A DNA stretch of 41,372 nt from Crocinitomicaceae bacterium (GCA_002713215.1 PAVO01000054.1:1-41372); one strand, 5' to 3'; positions 1-9,095 are shown, numbered from the stretch's first letter. Notes: generated from the sequence alone by a model not told the origin. Program-made: numbers and translations.

Positions 1-277
1 CGACTTGAGTTGTACTCTTACCAGATGTTAGGCTAACGCAGCATGGGGAGTTATTAGATTAATATTGAAAACTAAACTAACGGTATCAGATGTGTTGGTG
101 AAGCAAACTGCATCAAGTATGGCTTAAGAACTGAAGACGGCCCAAAGGAGTGTGTTAAAGATTTCTATTGGTGATTACTTGTATTTGCTTTATTAAAACC
201 AAGCAAAAATAAGGCAACTTGAAATGCCCTGTTCGGAATATGGTTTAAATTAGAGCCTTGATTGTAATCAAAACCCA
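1..277. other. Intergenic DNA, no gene seen
   Basis: No convincing reading frame, RNA gene or promoter is visible. A short frame from the left edge stops at about position 36 and could be the tail of a gene outside the window, but 11 codons give nothing recognisable. Confidence 0.4.
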
Positions 278-862
278 ATGAATTACTTACTTCTTTTATC
301 CAGTCTGTTGTTTTCTTTGGTTTTCAGTGAACCGAAAAGTGACGCATTAACTCCTAATAAGAGATACGTTAAATGGGTATACAAAGATTACCAAAACGTT
401 GGTTTCTTAATCCGAAAAGTTGAAGCTTATAATGACACCTGTTTTAATAAAGAAGGAAAAATGGTAATCTGTGGTGCGGAGGAAAAGCTCTGGGATTTAA
501 GCATAGAACACAACAAAAAACTTGTCGATGATTATTTACGCTATTTCAAGTTAAAGTATAAAATGATTTCCAAAACCGAATACGAAGAAGAGGAATACAG
601 CGTAGAAGAATATCCTTTCTATATTGATTATGAAGTCGGTTGGGTATATGATAGTAGAGTATCATTTACCGTTGGAGGTAGTTTTATGGTTAATCCAAAC
701 CCTGAAAGGAGAGTAAGAGCGTTTTATTTTCTGGTGGATCGAAAAACAGGACAAAAACAACGCTTTTCCTTAAACCCCGGGGCCGAAATGGTTGAAGCAT
801 TTTTAGTATTTATAAAAACCACACGTAAAAGAAGACCTTTAAGATTAATTCCTTACGCGTAA
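278..862 (+). CDS. Secreted protein of unknown function
   Basis: This encodes 194 residues. The N-terminus MNYLLLLSSLLFSLVFSEP is a short hydrophobic signal peptide with a likely cut after about residue 17, so the protein is probably exported to the periplasm or beyond. The mature part is mixed alpha/beta in appearance and rich in Lys, Glu and Tyr, with an acidic patch EEEEYSVEEY near residue 105. I recognise no domain. It is followed 43 bases later by another small exported protein on the same strand, so the two may be co-transcribed. No lipobox and no T9SS tail are seen. Confidence 0.7.
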   Translation: MNYLLLLSSLLFSLVFSEPKSDALTPNKRYVKWVYKDYQNVGFLIRKVEAYNDTCFNKEGKMVICGAEEKLWDLSIEHNKKLVDDYLRYFKLKYKMISKTEYEEEEYSVEEYPFYIDYEVGWVYDSRVSFTVGGSFMVNPNPERRVRAFYFLVDRKTGQKQRFSLNPGAEMVEAFLVFIKTTRKRRPLRLIPYA

Positions 863-905
863 GGAAAATTCTATCTTATGTTAGTTATAATAAATTAGAA
901 TTCGT

Positions 906-1589
906 ATGTATATGCCAATTATACTCTTACCAAAACAAAATAAAACTTCGTCAATATTCAGTTTCTGTTGGATAATTGCGATGGCCTTTTGTTGTGCCGG
1001 TTGCATGGTTCAGAGGGCAGATAAAACCCCATTTGTAAAAGGATATTATTATGATAAAGATGGTGAAAAAGTAGAGGGTTACCTGCGATTAAAACCATCA
1101 ACATATACTCTTTTTTACACATCGCCCGGGTATGTAGAATATAGAAGGAAAGAGGCTGGTGGTTCTAGAAAAGCATTGAATCCAGATAAAACAAAATCAT
1201 TCGTAATTGGAACTGATACATTTGGAATAGTACGTCATTTCAGAATAAAAGGATTTCGAGGTATTTATAACCAGGATTTTGCACAGATAGTTATCAAGGG
1301 ATCAATGAGTTTATATATTCATTGGACAAGGATTTATCCGGCTAACACAAACTTTTGGAGTCCACCTGACGACTACATTAGGTATATTATTGATAACGGA
1401 AGTAATAGAGGATTATGCCTTTACAAATTAAATTTCTCTAATCATAAAAAAGAATTGGCTGCCCTGTTTTCCGATGTTCCCGAACTTCAGGAGCGAATAC
1501 TTGCGGGTGAGTTAAAAGGAGATAATAAAATGGATTTTTTAATCTTAAAACGATTTATAAAACTCTATAATCAGGAGATTGATGGATAA
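906..1589 (+). CDS. Putative lipoprotein of unknown function
   Basis: This encodes 227 residues. After a long N-terminal stretch, a hydrophobic segment (residues 19-32) ends in CCAGC, which fits a lipoprotein signal with lipidation at the last Cys (about residue 33). A start at the second ATG (912) is equally possible and would shorten the n-region. The segment after the lipobox (VKGYYYDKDGEKVEGYLRL) resembles the beta-strand openings of many Bacteroidota surface proteins, but I cannot assign a family. It ends two bases before the convergent methyltransferase gene. Confidence 0.65.
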   Translation: MYMPIILLPKQNKTSSIFSFCWIIAMAFCCAGCMVQRADKTPFVKGYYYDKDGEKVEGYLRLKPSTYTLFYTSPGYVEYRRKEAGGSRKALNPDKTKSFVIGTDTFGIVRHFRIKGFRGIYNQDFAQIVIKGSMSLYIHWTRIYPANTNFWSPPDDYIRYIIDNGSNRGLCLYKLNFSNHKKELAALFSDVPELQERILAGELKGDNKMDFLILKRFIKLYNQEIDG

Positions 1590-1591
1590 AT

Positions 1592-2161
1592 CTAATTTTT
1601 CCTTCCAATTAAAAGAATGGAATCCCCAGCATCAAACTCAGCATAACTGTCCAGGAATAGGATCTCGAAAAGGGGTTCAAAAAACTTCCTTATTTCTTCC
1701 TCCAGGTGATAGTTGACAAACATTCCCTTAAAGATTTCGGTACCTTCTCCTTTCCAGAAAGAGTGGCAGAGAACCCCTTTGTCGTTTAAAATTTCATGCT
1801 GTCTTTTTATGGAACCAGTTAACTGATCATCAGTCAAATGATGCATCACCTTGTTGGAAAAGATTCCATCATACTTCTTATCTGTATTTAGAGTTACAGC
1901 ATCCAATTCCAAAAATTCCCCGTTCGGGTTATTGGAGGTTAAATGATCGATAAACTTCGCTGAATTGTCGGAACCGGTTACAGTGTAGATTTTATTCAGA
2001 ATGTTCCAATCGGTTCCGGGGCCTGAACCAATTTCCAGGAGGGTAGATTTTTTTGGCAATACCTGCTCCAGTTGATTAATAAGTTGCCGACCGTTTACAT
2101 CTTTGGCCAGGTGAATGTATTCTTCTACGGATTCCTTGGTATGATAATATTCGCCCATCAA
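1592..2161 (-). CDS. Class I SAM-dependent methyltransferase
   Basis: This encodes 189 residues. It has the Rossmann methyltransferase hallmarks. Motif I is LLEIGSGPGTD (about residues 41-51). An acidic residue ending strand 2 (TGSDNSAKF) should contact the SAM ribose, a motif II/III acidic site lies near FLELDAVTL, and YDGIFSNKVMHHL is the post-motif region typical of the UbiE/Methyltransf_11/25 type. The substrate cannot be told from sequence. It lies 30 bases downstream of the DUF4153 gene on the same strand and is probably transcribed with it. It is unrelated in detail to the two methyltransferases of the polyketide locus. Confidence 0.85.
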   Translation of the reverse strand: MMGEYYHTKESVEEYIHLAKDVNGRQLINQLEQVLPKKSTLLEIGSGPGTDWNILNKIYTVTGSDNSAKFIDHLTSNNPNGEFLELDAVTLNTDKKYDGIFSNKVMHHLTDDQLTGSIKRQHEILNDKGVLCHSFWKGEGTEIFKGMFVNYHLEEEIRKFFEPLFEILFLDSYAEFDAGDSILLIGRKN

Positions 2162-2191
2162 TCGTTTGATTTAATTCTTGATTCAATAATT

Positions 2192-4120
2192 CTATTCGTT
2201 TAGTGATTTCAGCAATACATGAAAATCGATTTCATCAATTTGCGTAGTATCGGTATCCGTTACATCTTCCAATCGAAACTGTTTAATCAGCAACTTTACT
2301 CTCAGGTTTTCCGAACTTCCAACTAGGTTCATTTCTTCGGGAGGGATATCACTTGTAGAACCCTTCAGTTTATACTTTTCGACAATCCTGTTTTTAAGTT
2401 GATAAAATGGAAATACAATGGTGTCTTGTGGCGACCTTAAAACCAGGTTTAAACTTGCCGAATCCAGTTTTATACTGTGTTGCAATCCATTAAACATAAA
2501 CTTGGAGGAATCGTAAAATCTGCTTCCGGAATATTCTTTGATATCCGAATCCCATTTTTTTCTAAAGCGAAGATTCTGGTTCATTAAGAGGTAGTCATAC
2601 CCGTCCAAAGACAATAGTCTATAATATCCTCCGAAATAATTATAGCTTTCAATATCATTTGGATATATATGGTAGTCAGGAATTCCCAATGATTTCATAT
2701 AGAGCCCATTTTCACTGGAATACCGAAAACTATCCTTATGTATTTTGGCATATTGTTGCAGGTCCTGCGAAAACCAATCGCGAATATTTTCAAAACCGTG
2801 ATTATCGTCCAGGTAGTCCATAATAGAATATACTTCATTGTGAACCGAATCGGGCATAATGCCTATGTTGGTTTTTGGCCTTTGGGTTTCATATTGGGGC
2901 AAACTATCCTGAATCCAGATCACTTCGTTTTGAACTTTACCGTCTTTAAGGATTCCATACTCGGTAAGAATAGTTTCCAGTCGCTTTACCTGGCTTCTCT
3001 CACTCACGCTAAACATTCCCCAGGGTCCAAAGGACATCAAGGCTAAGAACGACGCCAGGAGCATAGGAATAACCTTAATGTTACTCCTTCCAATACTGAA
3101 ATAGATACTGATTATGGTGAGCCAGATTCCAAGTATTACCAGTACATACCGGTTAATGGTGATTCCATAATCAGAAATTCGGATTCCAACAGCAATGAAC
3201 AACATCAACGCCAGGGGAAAAAGCAAATAGTAATACCAGGTCGAAAATTTCCCAATCCAACCCTTGTCTTTTTCAACCCGGAAAGGGTAAATAAGCAACA
3301 TGGTAAATATGCCAAAGACTGAAATTCCGGAAATGAGGTAAGATACAATTCCTTTGGGCCAGTCGCCTTCAATAAGAATCTTGCCGCCATATCCGTATAG
3401 AATTATCAAATAAAGAATTAGCAGGGGCAGCAACACATACTGGGTAAATATTCTTAAGCCTTTGGGATAGACTGTTATTTCATTCAATTGATTAAGATCC
3501 TTAGGGATTCCGGCAACAAAAAACCAGGTATTAAAAATGCCCAGTATGGTAAACCAGGTTTGTCCATAGGTTTCACCGTCTATATCAATTCCAAATAGCT
3601 CCTCCAAAGCAAAATAGGCGAGAGCAATCCCCAGGTACAAACACATGGAATAGAAGAGGGAAAGTACCAGACGAAGAAAAAGTCCTTTGTTGTAGTTCCA
3701 AAATCCGTTGAGGTGCCTTTTTTGTACATAAGGAATGAAGGCTACAAACAGATGGGCAATGGCATTGTACATACCATATCGAATGTAAGGGATAGAAGTA
3801 TTTAAGGTTTGTTTGGAATCGGGGAGGTAGAGGTAGATTAAGAATATGATAAGGGCTACCAATCCGTAAACGGTTGCTTTTAACCAGGCTGGTTTTTTAC
3901 TATCTGACAGGAAAACCGTTACACAGAAAAAGGAAGGAACCCCAAGTGCGAAGGCAAGCATAGCATTTATGTACGGAAAAAAGTTGGTGATTTCATCCTC
4001 GTATTCTACCAAATAAATAGCAATCAGCGTACCGAACGTAGCGCTGATAAGCGTAAGCGGAAATCGAAGAAAGGCAGTTTTAGCGGAATCAAAGAGGTAC
4101 TGTATCGATGGTAGTTTCAT
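2192..4120 (-). CDS. DUF4153 family polytopic membrane protein
   Basis: This encodes 642 residues. The first roughly 375 residues contain about a dozen hydrophobic helices, starting after the amphipathic opening MKLPSIQYLFDSAKTAFLRFPLTL that is typical of Bacteroidota DUF4153 proteins. The last 265 residues are soluble and Tyr/Asp rich, probably periplasmic. Conserved-looking segments include TWFFVAGIPKDL and WYYYLLFPLALMLF. The biochemical role of DUF4153 is unknown. It is the first gene of a likely two-gene unit with the methyltransferase. A good -7 element (TAAATTTG) lies about 63-70 bases upstream. Confidence 0.8.
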   Translation of the reverse strand: MKLPSIQYLFDSAKTAFLRFPLTLISATFGTLIAIYLVEYEDEITNFFPYINAMLAFALGVPSFFCVTVFLSDSKKPAWLKATVYGLVALIIFLIYLYLPDSKQTLNTSIPYIRYGMYNAIAHLFVAFIPYVQKRHLNGFWNYNKGLFLRLVLSLFYSMCLYLGIALAYFALEELFGIDIDGETYGQTWFTILGIFNTWFFVAGIPKDLNQLNEITVYPKGLRIFTQYVLLPLLILYLIILYGYGGKILIEGDWPKGIVSYLISGISVFGIFTMLLIYPFRVEKDKGWIGKFSTWYYYLLFPLALMLFIAVGIRISDYGITINRYVLVILGIWLTIISIYFSIGRSNIKVIPMLLASFLALMSFGPWGMFSVSERSQVKRLETILTEYGILKDGKVQNEVIWIQDSLPQYETQRPKTNIGIMPDSVHNEVYSIMDYLDDNHGFENIRDWFSQDLQQYAKIHKDSFRYSSENGLYMKSLGIPDYHIYPNDIESYNYFGGYYRLLSLDGYDYLLMNQNLRFRKKWDSDIKEYSGSRFYDSSKFMFNGLQHSIKLDSASLNLVLRSPQDTIVFPFYQLKNRIVEKYKLKGSTSDIPPEEMNLVGSSENLRVKLLIKQFRLEDVTDTDTTQIDEIDFHVLLKSLNE

Positions 4121-4182
4121 ATTGCTGTTTTTCGTTATTAAATTAATAAACCTGTAAAAGCAATTGGTTTACTGATGCCCTT

Positions 4183-4190
4183 CAAATTTA
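4183..4190 (-). promoter_or_regulatory. Putative Bacteroidota -7 element (TAAATTTG)
   Basis: Read on the minus strand this is an exact TAnnTTTG match upstream of the DUF4153 gene. A TTG triplet lies about 17 bases further upstream, a poor -33 match. The predicted leader would be about 55-60 nt. Confidence 0.35.
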
Positions 4191-4261
4191 TGATAAACTG
4201 CAACGATCAATAATTCAACAGCCACTAATTAATAGCAATTGGCATAAGTAACGCCTTGTTC

Positions 4262-4382
4262 AAGGATAATGTGGGTTAGAAATTATCTAGTTAAAAGGAA
4301 ACGTCATTCCTGCGTCCGCGTGTTGCTGAAGCTTTTGCGGAAGCATAAAGCAGGAATCTAGCGTTATTTCTAGATTATCCTT
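4262..4382. repeat. Intergenic inverted-repeat element, copy 1 (MITE-like)
   Basis: The left end AAGGATAATGTGGG (4262-4275) is matched by the inverted right end ATTATCCTT (4374-4382). Inside is a GTCATTCCTGC arm (4303-4313) with a partial inverted partner GCAGGAAT (4350-4357), and a hairpin AATCTAG/CTAGATT at 4355-4376. The left end and the core hairpin recur at 37619-37770, where the hairpin core is 20/22 identical. It fills most of the 308-base gap between the DUF4153 and carboxypeptidase genes. No other gene is seen in that gap. Confidence 0.65.
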
Positions 4383-4428
4383 TAATAGTGCCCGCCGTTA
4401 ACGCTTTAGAGTTGCATGTATTTAAGGG

Positions 4429-6711
4429 TCATTGAAGAATAACGGACCTCGTCCTGCTGTTGCCCTCATAGGTAAAATTGGCAAAGTATAAACCAGCAGG
4501 AAGATCACTAATATCCACCGAAAAAGATTCCTGATCCAGCGATGTACTAAGGACTTGTTTTCCGGTACAGTGGAAGATTTTCATATCCAAATGAGTAAAA
4601 GAGGCCATATTAACGGAAATAATTCCATCAGTAGGATTAGGATAGATCACGACATCGTTCATCAAATCATGTTCTGCCAGGGAAGCAGGGTCTATTTCTT
4701 TAAACCCGGTATAGTCTACCACTTCAAAGTCATCAAAATAGAATCCATCACTTTGAACTCCCGCATCAGCCACCAGATTAAACCGAAGTTTAATCTTTTG
4801 CCCCTTATAAGCACTCAAATCAATTTGCTCCTGATTCCAAAACTCGTGCTGTGTATACTGTTTTATAGTGGTCCAGAAACCACTATTCACGCTAATTTGT
4901 AAGTAAACATAATCAAGATCTTCAAACGACCATTTAGCATTGTACTTTAAAATTGGTTTTATGCTGTTGGTTAAATCAAGGGTTGAGTCCAGTATCATGA
5001 AGCTGTTTTCTCTTCGCTTGTAATTGCCATAACGTGAATCCACAAAGGAGTGCGTTCCGCTTTGCATGGATATAAAAGTGGTGTCCCAGGAGGGACTTAT
5101 CCAATGGCTTAACCCTGAATCGGCCTTGTCCTTAAAAAGAGTGGTAAACTTGCCAATGTTTATGTTCTTACTTACCGTATCGCTAATATATTCTCCCTCC
5201 TTAACCGTGATTTTAACAGAAGCCAGGTCAAAATCCTTTGCATTGGCATCCAGCGCAACCTTAAAAGTGTCCGTGCTGAAGTTGCGCTTGCCAATAGAGT
5301 TGTGAAATGCAGTGGATGATACTACAGTTGAATTTGACGTAGTTGGAGTTAGTTCAACAGTCACACTATCGGAGTTAAAACTCAATCCTCGATTTTTAAT
5401 TCGTACGGCAATAGAAACGGTATCTCCTGGCTGGGTAGAACTTCCTTCCAATACCTCAAAATCATTGATTCGGGGACTTGATCCTGCCATATGGGCAATG
5501 TAACGAAGCGCAGGTTGAAAGTTCTTTACCGTAGAACAGAACTCTTCTTTTGCTGGCCAAAAGGAAGAGCCAATTTCGGGAGTCCAACTGTAAATTCCTT
5601 CATCGTGCATAAAATGTCGGGTGGTTCCACACGAGGTGTAATTCAGCATTTCGTAGGTGGTGCCAAAGCCATCAAAAGCATTGGTAACAAATTCCGTAGA
5701 AAACTCTGCATACGATTCAAAATCTTCGTTGGGTAGTCTACAACCGGGAGAAATCAAAAACTTTTGTCCGTGGCTGTGGCTGGTAAATGCAATAGAAGGT
5801 TTAATTCCATTTACATAATCCCTTACCGCTTGTGTTTCAGGCTCCGAAAATGCACTCTTACCGTGGTAACTACTCGACGAAGAATCTGAACTTGCTCCAA
5901 TTGGGTTTCCAAACTGGCTGCTGTAGTTTCGGTTGAGATCAACACCGTATTCACCTCCGCCTACATCTCTTCTGTTTTTGCGCCACATACCACCGCCGTT
6001 TGGTTTTATGGTTTGGTTGTAGACGTAACCATCAGGATTAACCACCGGAATAAAATGAAGTTCCCTGTGATTAACCAAATAGGTCGCTTCTGCATTGGTT
6101 CCGTAATTCTCTAGCAACCACCACATGTAGTAGAGTAGAGGCTCCATGCTCATGGGTTCCCTGGAATGATGTAGGGCATCGTAGTAAACTACACCTTCTG
6201 TCGATGATTCATCGGTAGCAGGATTGTCCGAAATCTTAACCGCATAAATGGCTCGTCCTTCAATGCTGTGGCCTACGCTGTCTCTTTTACTAATTAGGTT
6301 TGGAAACAAGGTGTGCATGGAGTCCAGTTGCTCCATCACTTCATTAAGTGTATGGTAGTGGCCCATGGTGCCGTATGTAAAGTTTTTAAGATCGCAGACG
6401 CCACCTGCTCGGGAATCCTCTTTAAAGTTTTGATTGGACCGGATTAGGTTAGCCTCAATGTCCCTTACAATAACCTCGTAGGAGACCTGTAACTGATCGA
6501 GTTTTGAAATCTCGGTGGCACTTAGCTCAACATCAATGCTGTTTTCTTCCGATTTGGAAAAATGGTCGATCAGTAGTCCTTTGTGAATGAGCTGTTCGAG
6601 AGTAGCTTCCTCCTCCAGTTGAATACGAATTTTTGAGTATTTCTCTTGTTGGCTATAACCAGAATAGCAGAACAATAGGAATAAAAGGAATAAGCTAAAT
6701 GGAATCTTCAT
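4429..6711 (-). CDS. Secreted M14 zinc carboxypeptidase with T9SS sorting domain
   Basis: This encodes 760 residues. A signal peptide (1-20, cut before QQEKYS) is followed by a propeptide-like region. The M14 domain (about 110-410) has zinc ligands H182 and E185 in HHSREP, the FIPVVNPDGY and GVDLNRNY signatures, the third ligand in TSHSHGQ (about 312) and catalytic E379 in WTPEIGSS. Beyond it are a CARDB-like beta domain (about 413-525) and a jelly-roll/MAM-like domain (about 525-670). The C-terminus is a type A T9SS domain beginning VIYPNPTDG and ending LPAGLYFANFTY...SVILQ. The enzyme should be released at, or anchored to, the cell surface by T9SS and remove C-terminal residues from peptides. 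It is a single-gene unit. All catalytic residues are present. Confidence 0.93.
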   Translation of the reverse strand: MKIPFSLFLLFLLFCYSGYSQQEKYSKIRIQLEEEATLEQLIHKGLLIDHFSKSEENSIDVELSATEISKLDQLQVSYEVIVRDIEANLIRSNQNFKEDSRAGGVCDLKNFTYGTMGHYHTLNEVMEQLDSMHTLFPNLISKRDSVGHSIEGRAIYAVKISDNPATDESSTEGVVYYDALHHSREPMSMEPLLYYMWWLLENYGTNAEATYLVNHRELHFIPVVNPDGYVYNQTIKPNGGGMWRKNRRDVGGGEYGVDLNRNYSSQFGNPIGASSDSSSSSYHGKSAFSEPETQAVRDYVNGIKPSIAFTSHSHGQKFLISPGCRLPNEDFESYAEFSTEFVTNAFDGFGTTYEMLNYTSCGTTRHFMHDEGIYSWTPEIGSSFWPAKEEFCSTVKNFQPALRYIAHMAGSSPRINDFEVLEGSSTQPGDTVSIAVRIKNRGLSFNSDSVTVELTPTTSNSTVVSSTAFHNSIGKRNFSTDTFKVALDANAKDFDLASVKITVKEGEYISDTVSKNINIGKFTTLFKDKADSGLSHWISPSWDTTFISMQSGTHSFVDSRYGNYKRRENSFMILDSTLDLTNSIKPILKYNAKWSFEDLDYVYLQISVNSGFWTTIKQYTQHEFWNQEQIDLSAYKGQKIKLRFNLVADAGVQSDGFYFDDFEVVDYTGFKEIDPASLAEHDLMNDVVIYPNPTDGIISVNMASFTHLDMKIFHCTGKQVLSTSLDQESFSVDISDLPAGLYFANFTYEGNSRTRSVILQ

Positions 6712-6897
6712 GTTTATACCATCAAATAATGAGTTGGTGAAAATAACTCCTTTATGGGGTGGAATTCAAATTTTATTTGTCTAAGTCAGAAAAGGTTAGG
6801 GAGAAGACGAATGTGGCCTGGTTTACTTGGACAATATCATGCATTAAATGCAATAAATATGGATAAGAAAAAAAACATCAAAAAATCTATTTTTTCC

Positions 6898-6927
6898 TTT
6901 GCAGATAATGCAATTGGATTACTTTTG
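6898..6927 (+). promoter_or_regulatory. Promoter for tRNA-Asp (TTTG / TACTTTTG)
   Basis: A -33 TTTG (6898-6901) is separated by 18 bases from an exact TAnnTTTG -7 element (TACTTTTG, 6920-6927). Transcription should begin near 6933, giving a leader of about 110 nt before the mature tRNA. No protein gene lies between. The rest of 6712-7044 holds only this promoter and the hairpin at 7020-7042. Confidence 0.6.
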
Positions 6928-7019
6928 CCGTCCGTTTGAATACAGACGGTAGTTCTTATTAAAACAGATTAATTTCTGAATTTATAAAACATTGAATTGA
7001 TCTTTGGAGCAATTCATTA

Positions 7020-7042
7020 TTTTAAGTCCTCAGGACTTAAAA
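7020..7042 (+). repeat. Perfect inverted repeat just upstream of tRNA-Asp
   Basis: TTTTAAGTCCT and AGGACTTAAAA form an 11-bp perfect stem with a one-base centre, two bases before the tRNA 5' end. In RNA the loop would have to open by a few pairs. It may be a processing or attenuation structure in the tRNA leader, or a DNA-level site. Its function is unknown. Confidence 0.5.
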
Positions 7043-7044
7043 AA

Positions 7045-7118
7045 GGTCCGGTAGTTCAGTTGGTTAGAATACATGCCTGTCACGCATGGGGTCGCGAGTT
7101 CGAGTCTCGTCCGGACCG
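7045..7118 (+). tRNA. tRNA-Asp (anticodon GTC)
   Basis: This 74-nt cloverleaf has acceptor stem GGTCCGG/CCGGACC, a D arm containing GTTCAGTTGGTTAGAA, anticodon stem CATGC/GCATG with loop CTGTCAC (anticodon GTC), a short variable region, a T arm with GCGAG/CTCGT flanking TTCGAGT, and discriminator G. The 3' CCA is not encoded (the sequence continues CTT), as is common in Bacteroidota. Confidence 0.97.
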
Positions 7119-7178
7119 CTTAAATTCTTGATAGTCAAGATATTACAATCGAAACCTTAAAAAGGGGTGACGTTTTAC

Positions 7179-7213
7179 AAAAAGCCTTGCACGTTGTGTA
7201 AGGCTTTTTTTAT
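7179..7213 (+). terminator. Rho-independent terminator after tRNA-Asp
   Basis: The stem AAAAAGCCTTGCAC/GTGTAAGGCTTTTT (one G-U pair) with a GTT loop is followed by a run of T. It lies about 60 bases downstream of the tRNA and closes that transcription unit. Confidence 0.85.
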
Positions 7214-7256
7214 GCGCTATTGCAGAATAATGTGACTATTCAATTTCATTGTGTTA

Positions 7257-7414
7257 TTCGTCATTCCGTAAGATTCGATGAGCCTTTCCGATGATAATCG
7301 GGAAGTAGCGAAACTTCTTTACGGAATCTCTTCAATGATTTAGGGAGATTCCGTATAACTATCTCACACAATCCGCTTCACGGCTTGGTTCGATTACGTT
7401 TACGGAATGACGAA
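7257..7414. repeat. Inverted-repeat element with 15-bp perfect ends (GTCATTCCGTAA type)
   Basis: The ends TTCGTCATTCCGTAA (7257-7271) and TTACGGAATGACGAA (7400-7414) are exact inverted copies. Inside are a second hairpin TACGGAATCTC/GAGATTCCGTA (7320-7355) and an imperfect one around TTCCGATGATAATCGGGAA (7286-7304). The whole can fold into a long branched hairpin. It occupies most of the space between the tRNA terminator and truA, and no reading frame is present. Confidence 0.7.
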
Positions 7415-7513
7415 CAAGTTACTTATTCTATATTATTCTACAACCTTCTATTTTGTATTTAAACCAGGCAATCATTCATCGGGGTTGCCCAATATTTCTT
7501 TGTTTTGTAACTC

Positions 7514-8308
7514 ATGGCAAAATACCGATATCTATACCTAGTTCATATTCAATACCTGGGGTTTCGTTTTCACGGCTGGCAGAAGCAAAAGGATGTCAAA
7601 ACCATTCATGAAATGATTGACAAAACCCTCTGGTTCGTTTTTGGAAACGACGAATTTAAAACTATGGGGAGTAGCAGGACGGACGCAAAGGTTTCTGTAC
7701 AGCATTCGGTATTTGAATTATTCCTGAACAAACCATTGGGTTTTGCAGACTTTCTGGAAAAATTCAATTCAAACTTACCTGCCGATATTCGGGCAATTAA
7801 AGTAGAAGAAACCAATTCTGGTTTTAATATCATTCAGTCCTCTAAACTAAAAGAATACCACTACTATTTTGCATCTGGGGCTAAAGCACATCCCTATTCC
7901 GCTGCCTTTGTTACCACGGTTCCTGATCGCCTGGATATCTCGCTTATGCAGCAGGGAGCAGCTCTTTTTCTGGGAGAGCACCATTTTGACAAATACTGTA
8001 CTCAACCCCGACCGGGAACAGAATTTATAAGAAACATTGAACAAAGTGAGGTCCTTGAAAATGATGTTTTAACCGCCAGTTTTTTTCCCGAGGAAACCTA
8101 TGTATATAAAGTATCTTCCAAGGGGTTTATGCGCAATCAGGTTCGCTTAATGATGGGCCAGTTGTTTGAATTAGGAAAAGGGAATACTTCGCTGGACGGA
8201 CTGCAATATTCCGTATCAACTGTTATGGATAAGAAGCCGTTAACCGTAATTGCACCTGCTTCCGGTTTGCATTTAATTGACATTCAATTTTCCGATGACA
8301 CCCATTAG
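7514..8308 (+). CDS. truA: tRNA pseudouridine synthase A-like protein (TruA)
   Basis: This encodes 264 residues, the normal TruA length. TruA isomerises uridines 38-40 in the anticodon arm of tRNAs. The opening LVHIQYLGFRFHGWQ corresponds to the family's Y.G..F.GWQ, and SSRTDAKVSV holds the catalytic aspartate D57. The RNA-binding YHYYF, the FMRNQVRLMMG motif and a late LTV.APASGL...I.F segment all fit. The usual G after RTDA (RTDAGV) is Lys here, so it may belong to a Bacteroidota subgroup of slightly different specificity. It is followed 23 bases later by a DUF2007-like gene on the same strand. Confidence 0.88.
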   Translation: MAKYRYLYLVHIQYLGFRFHGWQKQKDVKTIHEMIDKTLWFVFGNDEFKTMGSSRTDAKVSVQHSVFELFLNKPLGFADFLEKFNSNLPADIRAIKVEETNSGFNIIQSSKLKEYHYYFASGAKAHPYSAAFVTTVPDRLDISLMQQGAALFLGEHHFDKYCTQPRPGTEFIRNIEQSEVLENDVLTASFFPEETYVYKVSSKGFMRNQVRLMMGQLFELGKGNTSLDGLQYSVSTVMDKKPLTVIAPASGLHLIDIQFSDDTH

Positions 8309-8331
8309 TAGGATATTCTTAACTTAGTGGA

Positions 8332-8982
8332 ATGTCTGAATTTATTGTCTATCGTGCATTTATCAATCAGGAAGAAGCGCTTAGGGTGGCTTCCATATTA
8401 AAGGAAAACAACATCGAGTATCAGTTGGCCGATAATCGACCATCAGTAGATATTACCTTAACCGGAGGAGCTTCCAGTGAGTTACGAATTGAGCTGAAGA
8501 TTAAGTCTGATGAGTTTGTTGCAGTCGATAAAATTCTGGAATTAGACGCCGATAAGGTGTTGGACGATGTAGATCCCGATCATTACCTCTTTAAGTTTTC
8601 TAATGACGAGTTGTATGAAATATTGCTTAAAAAGGAAGAATGGAGTGCATTCGACTTCGAACTGGCAAAAAAGATTCTGACCGATAGAGGTGAGGAGATA
8701 ACCGAAGAATTTCTCAATTCTTTACGAGCTATTCATTTAAGGGATTTAGCAGAGCCGGAAAGGGTTCAGAAGGGTTGGATTGTTCTGGGATACATCACAG
8801 CCGTATTAGGAGGTTGGTTTGGATACGGAATCGGTTGGTACCTCTGGAATTTCAAGAAAACATTGCCCAATGGCGATCGTGTTTATGTATGTTCCAATGA
8901 GGATAGGATTCATGGGCGCAAGATTTTTATACTAAGTAATGTAGGGATTTTGTTTTGGGTAGTTTATGTCTGGATGTTTTAA
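8332..8982 (+). CDS. DUF2007-like membrane protein
   Basis: This encodes 216 residues. Residues 1-75 (FIVYRAFINQEEALRVASIL, then NNIEYQLADN) resemble the DUF2007 'putative signal transducing protein' fold, a ferredoxin-like domain in which an A..L...GI.a pattern is usual. A middle helical stretch with paired acidic residues follows. The last 70 residues contain two hydrophobic helices (GWIVLGYITAVLGGWFGYGI and IFILSNVGILFWVVYVWMF). It is probably an inner-membrane protein with a cytoplasmic N-terminal domain. The function is unknown. It is likely co-transcribed with truA. Confidence 0.75.
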   Translation: MSEFIVYRAFINQEEALRVASILKENNIEYQLADNRPSVDITLTGGASSELRIELKIKSDEFVAVDKILELDADKVLDDVDPDHYLFKFSNDELYEILLKKEEWSAFDFELAKKILTDRGEEITEEFLNSLRAIHLRDLAEPERVQKGWIVLGYITAVLGGWFGYGIGWYLWNFKKTLPNGDRVYVCSNEDRIHGRKIFILSNVGILFWVVYVWMF

Positions 8983-9095
8983 CCCGTTTCATTTCGTTAA
9001 CAATTCCTGGATACTAAGTCAGGTACTGTCTAGCCAAAATATTCTATATTCGGAGAGTCGACTTTAATCTATACTAATTTACGGTCTTACATTCA

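Noticed and set aside
6754-6939. 61-codon frame upstream of tRNA-Asp
   Set aside because: It runs through the clear tRNA promoter (6898-6927) and shows no protein-like features.
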